Positions 22,334 to 32,164 of a stretch of DNA of 64,000 nucleotides are shown one piece after another; positions within the stretch are counted from its first letter, which is position 1; each line of letters starts with the position of its first letter. The position numbers were made by a program, and so were the translations under genes. The stretch is taken from positions 3,472,001 to 3,536,000 of the forward strand of contig NC_016460.1 of NCBI RefSeq assembly GCF_000226115.1, read 5' to 3'. The notes beneath the pieces are model-generated. The model ran no database searches. It was not told the origin of the DNA and saw only the letters and a program-made list of their open reading frames with translations. The DNA is from Thermothielavioides terrestris NRRL 8126. Lineage: Eukaryota > Ascomycota > Sordariomycetes > Sordariales > Chaetomiaceae.

Positions 22334-22918
22334 AGTATAAATATATAGTTTATCTAAGTAGTTCTTATACTATATAATAATTTTAGCTCTACGATAGTAG
22401 TAGTAACACTTTTTATAGTATAAAATATATTGTAAGCTAGAAAACTATTTTAGCTCTAGGAAACTATAACAGAGATCATTTTGCCACCCCCCCTAGCGCG
22501 CTAAGGTAATTTCGGCCAATTGTCGGCAATGTTTTTACAACATTTTTACGCAACCCCGATCGCCAAGGCGTTTTCGCTATCGCCAAGGGGTTTGCACTAT
22601 CGCCACGGGTTAGCCACAGGTTAGTTCGCCGGGGGTGCGGGGGGCGGCGCCAGCCCCCCGCTAGTTAGGGTGAGGGTTATGGTTAGGGTGAGGGTCAAGG
22701 TTAGGGTGAGGGTTAACTTCGTTTTCTTTTTTTTCGATTTGGTTGAGGTTTCGTAAAGTTGTTGTAACGAGTCTTTGCGATTGTTCGTTGTTGATGTTGC
22801 TCGAAGTCGTCGCGGCCCCGTCGTGGCCCCGCTTACCCCGTGGCGATTGTAAATACTTGTAAGCGGCAGTCTCCGAAATTAGTCTTGGCGGGACCTCTTT
22901 AGCCATAACCGACTTATC

Positions 22919-23775
22919 CACCGGCTAGTACCTCAGTCGCCCAGGTGCTATCTGACTGAATGGACTTCGCGAGGGACATCATATGCGCTGCTTCAACTTC
23001 TTCTCGACTGGTTCATCGTACTTGCACCAATGCTTTCATGTCTTTGCAGGCTCAGCATTGAATGCCAAACCAAAAGGGATGTCGCAAGCCATCTTGACGG
23101 TGGACGGTATCGTTATCTCCCCCGGCCACCAGTTCCCTTCCCTTGCCGTTGGTGCTGCCTGGTGCGGTTAGGGATTGCGGGGAAGCCCCGGATCGGCGCC
23201 GCTTGCTGGCGCACCCCGAAACCTCGACCGAGGAATTGGAGATGGAGCCCGGAGACCCGGAACTGCAACGTCAAGCCAGCTCGGCCTCACGCTTGTTCCG
23301 CTCGCCTTGAGCTCGACGATGTAGACGACAAGGGTGTATACCGTATCCTTCCTAGTAAATTATACGCTGTGTAGTGTATATTTTTCCACATGTTCCCGCT
23401 GCTCCCATCTGAGACAAGGGACGCCGGGCTGCTTTTGTCCGCGCTGTGACGCTGACCTCGGTCCATGCCGCGGCTTCGATCGGCCCGAGACATCAGCTTC
23501 CTTGTTGCAACACCGCTTTCCCTCCTACACAATCCAACCCTTGAAGCTTCCTGACAATCCAACTTTCGAAGCTGCCGTGGTCCTCAGCCCGCGCCTCTCA
23601 CCATCTTGCATCTGATCCCTTCACTGTGCTTCACAGCACAAGCCGCTCATCCACCTCGTGCACAGCGCCCTCGCAATCCTGAGGTGCCAGCTCTCACCTA
23701 GCCACTGCACCTACACCCAACTCCCTGATCCTCACCCATACATTATAAACCACCACCCCTTCCTCCTTCACCACC
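22919..23775. other. intergenic, upstream of acyl-CoA synthetase
   Basis: No gene seen. The last 150 bp are C/T/A-rich leader-like sequence before the ATG at 23776. Confidence 0.55.
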
Positions 23776-25882
23776 ATGTCCAGCCCACCAACGCGCCTCA
23801 AACACCTCCTCAACCACCTCCATCCGCACTCCGCCTCCCCCTCCCCGAACAACCAGCCCCCGCACCTCTCCCCGCTCTCGCCGACGTACTTCCTCGAGCG
23901 CGCGGCGGCGATCGAGCCCCGCGCGCCGGCGGTGCAGCACGTCACCGCCAGCGGCTCGCATGTGCGCCGGTCCTATGCCGAGCTGGCCGACCGCGCCCGC
24001 GGACTGGCCTACTACCTGCGGCGGCGGGGCGGTGTGCGCCGCGTCGGCGTGCTGGCGCCCAACACGCCCGCCTTCCTGGAGTGCGTGTTCGGCGTGGTCG
24101 CCGCCGGCGCCGTGCTCGTGCCCGTCAATTACCGCCTCAAGGAGGACGATGTCGCGTATATCTTGCGCTTTGCGGAGGTCGATGCTGTGGTGGTGGATCG
24201 GGAGTTTGAGGGGCTTTTGGGGGCGTTTAGGCGGGAGGTAGGGGACCGGGTGGAGGTTATTGTTGATTGGGTAGGTGTCATTTTTCGTTTCGTTATACTG
24301 AGTTGGGTTGGATTTTTGGTGGTGATGCAGTGGCTGACGGCGGAAGGACACGGATGTCACCGAGGGCCCCTTGTGCGGCCCGTACAATGAGGCCATCCTT
24401 AAAGGCTTGGCCTACGACCGCGAGACGGGCGGCAGGGGGTGGGCGGGGCTGGTGTCGCAGACGGTGGCGGACGAGGACGACACGATCGCCATCCCGTTCA
24501 CGTCCGGCACGACGTCAAAGCCCAAGGGCGTGGTCTACACGCACCGCGGCGCTTACCTAGCTGCGCTGGCCAACGTCGTCGAGTCCGGGCTGAACGTGCC
24601 CGACGGTAGGTGCAAGTATCTCTGGACGCTACCAATGTAAGTGGCCGGCCGCACTCGGCCGATTCCTTGCCAGCGGACCGTCTGCTAAACGAACCCCGAA
24701 CCACAGGTTCCACGCCGTAGGCTGGACATTCCCCTGGTCCGTCTGCGCCGTCCGCGGCACTCACGTCTGCCTGCGCAAGATCGACTACCCGCTGATCTGG
24801 AAGCTTCTGAAGGAGGAGGGCATCACGCACTTCAACGCGGCGCCGACGGTGAACACGCTGCTGTGCGCGCACGAGGACGCCGCGGTGCTGCCGCGCCCCG
24901 TGCGTGTGACCGTGGCCGCCAGCCCGCCGACGGCGCACCTGCTCGAGCAGATGACGCGGCTCAACCTGGTGCCGGTGCACGTTTACGGCCTGACTGAGAC
25001 GTACGGCCCCATCACGCGCGGCTACGTGCTGCCCGAGTGGGACGCGCTGCCCGGCGGCAGGCGCGACAAGTTCGCCCGCATGGCGCGCCAGGGCCACGGC
25101 TTCCTGACCAGCCTGCCGGCGCGCGTGATCAAGCCGGACCAGCCCGAGGGCGTGCTCGTCGACGTGGCCCGCGACGGCAAGGAGATAGGCGAGATCGTCT
25201 TCTCGGGCAACATCTGCTGCAAGGGCTACTACAAGGACCCGGAGGCGACGCGCAAGCTGTTCGCCGGCGGCGTGCTGCACTCGGGCGACCTGGCCGTGTG
25301 GCACCCCGACGGCAGCATCGAGATCCAAGACCGCGCAAAGGACATCATCATCTCCGGTGCGCACCCCCCTTCCCTTCCTTCCTTCCTCCCCTTTGCACTA
25401 TCCACATCCTAGAAAAAAAAACAAAAAAAATGCCCACACTAACACCTCCCCCCCACCCTTTCGGGCGCGGTGAAAAACCAGGCGGCGAAAACATCTCCTC
25501 CGTGGCGCTCGAATCAATGCTCGCCGCGCACCCCGGCGTGCTCGAGGCGGGCGTGGTCGCCGTGCCCGACGCGCGCTGGGGGGAGCGGCCCAAGGCCTAC
25601 GTGACGCCCAAGCCTACGAAGGAGGCCAAGGACGGAAGCAGCAGCCCGCCGCCGCCGCCGCCGCCGCTGCGGCCGCGCGACGTGCTGGACTGGGCGCGGG
25701 GCCGCGGCAGCGCCATCAGCGGCTTCATGGTGCCGCGCGAGGTCGAGGTGGTGCGCGAGCTGCCCAAGACCAGCACGGGCAAGATCCGGAAGAACGTGCT
25801 GCGCGAGTGGGCGAGGCATGGGACGCCCAAGGAGGTGCTTATTGCGGGGGCGGAGGGCGAGGGGAAAGGGGAGGGGAAGTGA
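23776..25882 (+). CDS. AMP-dependent acyl-CoA synthetase (ANL superfamily)
   Basis: Adenylates a carboxylic acid with ATP and passes it to CoA. Exons 23776-24270, 24347-24636, 24707-25356 and 25482-25882 (611 aa). The first acceptor is taken at GGAAG/GACACG because the upstream AG leaves an in-frame stop; a CTGAC branch site sits just before it. Motifs: phosphate-binding PFTSGTTSKPKG (about 216-227), GLTETYGP, GDLAVWHPDGSIEIQDRAKD, SGGENISSVALE, and the catalytic lysine of the C-terminal lid in KTSTGKIRKN. Layout resembles bacterial FadD/medium-chain ligases and plant AAE proteins. A poly-Pro stretch (about 530) lies in the C-terminal domain. It ends in GEGK with no SKL-like PTS1, so a peroxisomal location is not indicated. 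Substrate cannot be read from sequence. Confidence 0.88.
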
Positions 25883-26426
25883 GTGGGATGGTGGGGTGCG
25901 AGGGAGGTGGTGGGAAGGAGAAAGCGAAGTGTGTTTAGTGCTGGGGGAGTGGGGAAGGGAAGGACGCAGCGTTTATGCTGGATGGACGGAACTGCTCATG
26001 ACAGCGGGTAGCGAACAATCTGTTGTATTTGTGTCCGCGCTGAGCGAGCGGGAGCTCTGGATTTAGGATACACCGAGGATATCTAAATCGTGTTGCGCTG
26101 CTAGTCTTGGGGCGGCAACACGGGAATGGAACACCATATCAGAGACTCGAGAAGAGCGATTGACCGCGGGGGAGAAGGGGAGGAGATGCCTAGACCACGG
26201 GGGTGCGAGGCCGAGGACAAGATCATGTACATACAGACCTCCCTAACCAACGCCAACAGAGGGCTTCTATTAAAACGCGACCCTGCAAGACCCAACCAAA
26301 CCTGTTTAAACCTCATTCGAGGAAAAGAGCAGGGTGGAGAAGGAAATGGGTAACAAAATAAACATAGAAATGGTTATTGAACGCGAAGAGGCAGCCAGAA
26401 ACAAATTGCAAAAAAACATCCAAGCC
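25883..26426. other. intergenic, no gene seen
   Basis: Between the 3' end of the acyl-CoA synthetase gene and the tRNA. A 7-nt A run at 26410-26416, read as T7 on the minus strand, is the pol III terminator of the tRNA. Confidence 0.6.
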
Positions 26427-26499
26427 TAGCTGCGACTCGTTTCGATCGAGTGACCTCCGGGTTATGAGCCCGGCGCGCTAGCCGCTGCGCCACGCAGCT
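26427..26499 (-). tRNA. tRNA-Met (CAU), elongator type
   Basis: 73-nt tRNA on the minus strand. Acceptor halves AGCTGCG and CGCAGCT pair perfectly. The anticodon stem GCCGGGCTCATAACCCGG carries CAT (26464-26466), and the T arm reads ACTCGATCGAAACGAGT. Initiator tRNAs normally begin differently and carry three G-C pairs in the anticodon stem followed by AUCG features, so the elongator form is preferred. No intron. A T7 terminator follows about 10 nt downstream. Confidence 0.93.
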
Positions 26500-27126
26500 C
26501 TTTCTGGGCTTGTTGGTTGAGCAGGAACTGAGAACGGGCATGAGAAAGGCGAGGAGCTGTCGCGTGCGTGTAATTTTTTTCCCGTGTGTGCATGTGAGTG
26601 TGACTCATTCTGGCTTCCAAGTCATGGGTAGGACAAACGCAGTGGAGTGGGCGGGGCTCTCGGTGGATTGGGTGGATGTGCCGTGGGGATGATGCGATGG
26701 GATGGGCGCTCCCAGTGGGCTGGATCGTGCATGATGCAAGCAAGGGCAAGGGGGTCGTGCATCACGGAACGGAATGTCGGGTACTGTGTACATGTACCTC
26801 CACAGGAAGGAAGGTGAGAAAATGTTTGAGACTGGCGGGTTGCAAGCGCCCAATACGATGGGGTACACATTTTCATCCAAAACTGAAAGATACATCTCCA
26901 ATAGCACCGCTTTGAGAACACCCCTTACTGGTCATGACCAGCAGCCAGCAACGCCATGCCAAGCTATGGTGAGAAGGCGCCGAACGGCAGCCTTGAAGCA
27001 ATACATGTGAACATTAAGTGGGGGTATACAAATCTGCAAGGAATGTCATGACTGATACAGAGACCGATTGAAGGGTATAGAGTGCCAAGAGCAGGAAAAA
27101 GAGGTGAAGAAAAGCTCGGCCACCGG
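26500..27126. other. intergenic, no gene seen
   Basis: Between the tRNA 5' end and the ERF4 stop codon. Nothing recognisable. Confidence 0.55.
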
Positions 27127-28727
27127 CTAGGCCGTAACCGCCGCAGGTGGTTTGGCGGGCAAAGAAGCAGGACCGTCGCGCGAGGCAGTCGCGGTGGTCG
27201 GGGAAGCAGGGGCAAGTTCCGGGTCAGGGATTTGGATGTCGAGCTGCAACGGTCAGCATAGCACGAGGACAGGTGCAATCAGCTACGCATGGAACGTACC
27301 GTCATGTACCCAGTCCGTCTCAGCGGGATGATCTTCGGGGGAATGACGCCCTCCTCCGAGCCAGCGGCCTTCTCCATGTCGGCATTCCACTGCTCGATCC
27401 ATTGCTCCAGTCTCCGGAGACGCGCCTTGGCGGCCGAGAAACCGAGATCGTCCCAGATCCAACCAGTGGCCAGGCCCAGCACGTTGTCCAAGATATTCCG
27501 CCAGTCGTACGGGCTGAATATCGAAATGAGCTCGCGGTTCAGCTTGTCGATGATGCGGCGGAACTCTTGCTCCGACACCCCCGCTGGGTCCAGGATGTCG
27601 GGGTAGAGGTTGGAGAAGGTTGGCGCCAGGTCGCCTTCGAGGAGCCAGTCACGGCGCACCCTGATGATGCGCGTCGACGCGTACTCGGGAGAATCCACGG
27701 GAACGTGCGGATTCAGGTGCGGGTAGCACGGGTGTTGCGGACCCCATTCTTCCCCGTTGTCTGGCGGCTGGTCGGGGTCTCCCATGATTGACGAGTTGCT
27801 TGACGAGATGGCAGACCCGACGCCGGATAGCCGGGAAGCCGTCGAATGGCGCTGGTTGAGCACATCGGGCCCGCGCTCTAGGTCCGGGGGATATCCGTCC
27901 CCGGCGTCCTCGGGCGGCGCCATGATGGCCTTGCCTTTGCCCTTGTCCTCCCGCTTGCTCGACCCAGGCCTGAAGCTGAGCCCGATAGCGCCCTGCAGCT
28001 TCGTGAAGCTCGCGCCCCTGCTCCTAAACCTCCGGGCCTCGGGGACAACCAGATGGGTAGCCTGGCGGCTACTTGACGGGCCTGCCTCGGGCTCCTCGGC
28101 CGGCGAGGGTGTAGGGCTGACGCGCTTCTCGTCGTACGAATGGCGAAGAGAGGGTGGCAGGCTGACGCGCTGCTCGGCTCCGGCGTGGCGGTCAAGGTGA
28201 AGGCTGGCTCTGTTGGATACGGAACGGCGAGCCTGGCGCTGCTCGGAGATGGGCAGGAGCGGGTAGTCCCCAGCACCGCTGCCGATGTGATCGGTCGGGT
28301 CACCGGTGACGTCAAGCGTTGGGGGGGAGAGCGGGACCGGCGGCGGAGGCGGGGTAGACTGGCGCCGGGGCCTGCCGGCTGTGGTCGACGGGCCGAGACC
28401 TCGCGGAGTTGAGTTGGTGGGGTTCCAAAGACGGGCCGGGGCGAGATGTCGCAGAGGGAGCGGCTGCGCGGCGGTGCGGCGGGTGCGGAAGGGCGAGAGG
28501 AGGAACGAGTCGGGAGCGCCGCCGAGACCCCTTCCGAGACCCCTTCGTAGGAGACTGTTTCTGCGCGTCGGCTGGCCGGGCGCTACGGGCAAATGCGAAG
28601 CAGGAGCGAGTGGAGACTGCTGCGACGGCGATTGAGCTTTGCCCACTGCATCGAAAGGTGCGGTTGTTGCGCCGGGAGACCGGGGGTGGGCAGCTGCCGC
28701 TGCGGGTGAAGCCGTGGGGAAGATCAA
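27127..28727 (-). CDS. ERF4: ERF4-like palmitoyltransferase subunit (Golgin A7/ERF4 family), start unresolved
   Basis: Likely accessory subunit of the ERF2 DHHC palmitoyltransferase that modifies Ras at ER/Golgi membranes. Final exon 27127-27243 and main exon 27300-28727. The splice gives RTGYMTLDIQIPDPEL, which supports both the family and the last intron. The conserved ERF4 domain spans about 120 residues near the C-terminus: IIRVRRDWLLEGD, FSNLYPDILDP, ISIFSPYDWRNILDNVLG, WIWDDLGFSAAKARLRRLE. The preceding 330 residues are Ser/Pro/Arg-rich and disordered. The frame remains open to about 28766 without an ATG, and no usable upstream ATG exon is visible. The true start is therefore unknown: a distant exon, a non-AUG start, or an internal Met such as the one in KGKAIMAPPED. 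Confidence 0.8.
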
Positions 28728-28766
28728 GGCAGCGGCGGCCGCCAGGGACGGCCTCCGAGAAGATGG

Positions 28767-29924
28767 GAATTAGCCGTGGTGCCCCCCTTTTCTCCTTTTC
28801 CCGCCGCGTGTGGGCGGCGACCTAGTCGGCGACCGGCAAGCTGCTAAGAGCTTAGGTCCCGTCCCCCAGTACTTGCAAAAAATTAAAATTGCCCCGAAAC
28901 CGCGTGCGCAGCACAAGGCTCCCTTTTCGTTTGCGGCGGCTCGAGATAGGCGCAAGTAGAAATTAAAACATTGCGGATTGGGATTGGACGTTCTCAAATT
29001 TGGCAGTACGGATTACATTGACTGCAGGAGTGTCTGCAGGTGCGGTCTTGATTGGGACGAACGGGGAAGCAGGTGTCGGGTTGGCAATCACTGAAGGGAC
29101 TCGACCAACCCCTTGCAGCAGCTGTCAACTACAGCTGACGGCAGCTGTCTGATTCTTACTAGCCTCCAAGCTCAGCTCAGCCTGCTCTTCAACGTGAAGT
29201 TATCTGACCTCTCGCAAAAGCGTTCCATACCGCGTATGTGCAACAAGACCTGTGCCGCTTCGAAAGAGCCTCGACAATAATGTGTGAAAACTCCCATTTC
29301 TGTTGCATTCATTTTTCCGGCTCAACTACTTGACGGTGGGTACAGAAGTAGTTCCTCCGAAGTTGACGATTCTGGTAGCCAGCGCCTGCAGACATTATGC
29401 TCACATTCCTGGTGTACCCAAGGTAGGTACCGTAGGCTACCTTACCTCACACTGCGTTTCACGGGAAGCCCCAAGCCCACACCACTGAAGTTCAGCGCTG
29501 GAATGTGCTTGGCTACCACCGGGCCTTGGTGGTAATAGTTTCCTGTTTGGGAAGGAAGCCGCACGCCTTCGTGCTCTCAGCGCGGGGAAGCTTCGACGAC
29601 CGCGCCGAGTCACGGAACCTTCCCCCTTCGCAGCCACGCACCCAAATGCATCCTCGCACTTTCTTCACCGCCGGCCATTCTTTCATGTTGGCAATATGTC
29701 CCGCTGCATTCTGGACGCATTAGTTTCTACTGGATTTGGAATTGATGAAGCAAGACAACACAGCTGAACCAGCGTGCGGCTGTTGATCTCGGGTTCTTCC
29801 ATTACGTCACTGCTGCTGACCTCCTTGTGTTTGCGCTTTCGTCGTCCTCAGTTGCTGGCTGAGTCTCACTACCTGATACAACACCGCTGCAACGGTGTGC
29901 AGGTCCCCGTCTCTCGTGACTGCC
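28767..29924. other. divergent intergenic region (ERF4 / membrane protein)
   Basis: No gene recognised. It should contain the promoters of both flanking genes and possibly a missing first exon of the ERF4 homologue. Confidence 0.5.
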
Positions 29925-31509
29925 ATGGACGCGACGTCGAGACGAGACGCCGCTGGGCCGGCTGGTGGCAGGAGGCCGTCGCCAACTTCGGCCAGCAGGA
30001 CCACAGGCATCCCTGAAGAACTGCAACGGGGCAGTCACTCCTCACATGATAGCACAACAACCCGACGCCGGTCGGCGGCTGGCACGTCTGGTTTCGACAT
30101 GACGCCCCAACCTCTCTCTCGCCGCAGGTCCACTGCCGCCCTATCCGGCTCGGATACCGCGTCCGTGGATCGCCGTCGTCGCCGCCGCAGCTCGACCTTC
30201 TCGGCATACAGCTTCACGGAGGCCAAACAGGACCTGAAAGAGGAGATTCTTGATCCCGGCTTAGTCGTAAGCGTGGAGCGTCAGGAGACATCGTGGAAGT
30301 CGCGCCTCCCCATCATGTTCGCGGTTGTGCCCCCAGTCGCTGGCGTCATCTTTGAGGGTGGCGCAGCATTCTTCACTGACATCCTTCTGCTGGGCCTTGC
30401 TGCCATCTTCCTCCATTGGTCTGTCACGGCTCCATGGTGAGCTTTTCGTCCCTGCCGCTGGCCAAACACATAGGGACCAGGTACTCACCTCGTCCAGGAA
30501 ATGGTACCATTCGGCTCAGCAGATCCGAGAAACGCAAGAAGCAGCAGCCGATGAGGCAGTACCCGAACCCGGCTCAGCGGCGGTCTGCGACTCGGAATCG
30601 TCCAGGGGCGCAAGCCCGTCGCCTGCGGAACAGCGGCACAAGGATGCGCGCAAGGTCGAGGCCGCGCTCCGCAAATTACGATCCCAGGAGATGACCGCCT
30701 TATTGACCTGTTTCCTCGCCCCTGCCGCAGCCGCCTACCTCCTCTACTTTATCCGACGAGGCCTGAGTCACCGCTCGGAGAGCCTCGTCTCGGAGTTCAA
30801 TCTCACCATCTTCGTGCTCGCCGCCGAGATTCCCCCAACGTCGCACCTGATCAAGCTGATTCTGGCGCGCACATTGCACCTGCAGCGGGTCGTCCAATCG
30901 AGCTCGTACGGGGAGGTGCGCCTCACTCCCGAGCGGTACGACGAGCTGATCGCCCGGATCGAGGATCTCGAGGAGCGGGTGCTGCATGCGCAGCCCAACG
31001 ACAAGTCGAACGGCCTCGCCGGCGGCGGGCACAATGCCAAGGTGCAGGAGGAGAGGGAGGCGGCCGTGGCGGCGCGACTGCACTCGAGCATCCTCCGAGA
31101 CGTCCAGGCGTCGGTGCAACCCCAGATCGAAGCCCTCAACCGTGCGGTGCGCCGCTACGAGAAGAAAACCAGCATGGCGGAGCTCGAGACGGAGCGCCGG
31201 CTGAGGGACCTGCGCACCCGCGTCGACGACGCCATATCATTGGCGGCCGTGGTGGCGAGCCAGAACTCGGCCCGGCGCGGCCTCGTCGGCAGGCTGTTCT
31301 GTTGCGCGTGGTATCTTGCCATATGGCCGTGGGAGAAAACCTTTGAAGTTGCCATTTGGTTGCTGGGCAGGGGTCCGCACCGTATCCGCGCGCGGGACAA
31401 CGGTGCTGTCACTGCCACTGCTAGCACTTGGGTTGCGCAGCCGGGCGCGCAGCGGCGGATCACCCTGGGGCCTGTGTCTACTCCGTCGCGGGCAAGGGCG
31501 ATGGGGTGA
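29925..31509 (+). CDS. conserved-looking multi-pass membrane protein, unrecognised
   Basis: Exons 29925-30436 and 30498-31509, joined as TAPWKWYHSAQQIRETQE, give 507 aa. The first 110 residues are Ser/Arg-rich and presumably cytosolic. Hydrophobic segments follow: two close together (about 130-165, around FAVVPPVAGVIFEGG and DILLLGLAAIFLHW), one near MTALLTCFLAPAAAAYLLYF, and a weaker one at FNLTIFVLAAEIPPTSH. A charged, helical C-terminal half (for example YDELIARIEDLEERVL and IEALNRAVRRYEKKTS) predicts coiled coil. Near the end is a Trp/Cys-rich patch FCCAWYLAIWPWEKTFEVAIW. I do not recognise a named family. The good ATG, consistent splice and membrane topology support a real gene. Confidence 0.72.
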
Positions 31510-32078
31510 ATCGGAGTGCCCTACGTATGCTTCATGGTACTTGTGTGTTTTCCTTTCCCCTTGTCCGAGACAGCGGTACATCGCAAGCTTGGCGTGCGGG
31601 CAGATCTGAATCGCGAGCGAGTTTTTTTTCCTTTCCTTGTTTTGCTGCATCATGAATCTGAACTGGCTGCTCGGGAGCCCTTCTCGGGGACCGTGAGACG
31701 GGGGTCTTGCGGTGTCTCGGGCCTCTGGCATGCGTCCATCGGCGACTGACTGCACAGGAAGCCGAGCTGGTCTCCTTCCGTGCTGCCGGCTCGCTCCTTC
31801 ATCTCCTCATCGGCTGAGTGGGGAAGGTGAAGCCGGGAGCTTCGGAGAGTAGGTTGGGATTGATACTTTTAGCTAGCTTGCACGAAGGACGAAGGCGGGT
31901 GCGCTTCTACATTGGTGTCGTCAATCTGATGTACCGTGTTTGTACCTGTGTCCTGACTCCCGGAGGGCCTGGACCTTCTGTACTTAATTCTACTTAATTC
32001 TATACTAGGTGTAGGGTAGACCCGCCTGGTTTCTTTTTCTTTCTTCTCTCCACTCTCTCTCTCTCTCTCCCCCCTCCC

Positions 32079-32109
<31 letters not shown>

Positions 32110-32120
32110 TTCTTTTTTTT

Positions 32121-32164
<44 letters not shown>

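Larger units (their letters stand above)
21254..22506. mobile_element. RIP-degraded TA-duplicating (Tc1/mariner, pogo/Fot1-like) element
   Basis: 1253-bp insertion flanked by TA on both sides (21252-21253 and 22507-22508). Its roughly 30-bp TIRs start CCTTAGCGCG and end TGGCAAAATG; the right copy differs by C to T and by one G in a homopolymer. The interior at 21360-22080 and 22334-22480 is extremely AT-rich and TpA-rich, as expected after repeat-induced point mutation, and keeps no transposase frame. TA duplication and TIRs indicate Tc1/mariner; pogo/Fot1 is the usual fungal group, but no protein remains to confirm it. Confidence 0.8.
21223..22910. mobile_element. TIR element copy 3, split by nested insertions
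   Basis: Third copy of the 8-bp-duplication family. The duplication GACTTATC is exact (21215-21222 and 22911-22918). The left 31 bp of the element lie at 21223-21253 and the remainder from 22509. The interruption is a TA-flanked element at 21254-22506. Removing it with one TA restores GACTAATTTCGG as in the other copies and an element of about 433 bp. The TIR flanks are GGCTAA / TTAGCC, different from the other copies. The telomere-like hexamer block is at 22665-22718 and is the cleanest of the four. Confidence 0.87.
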
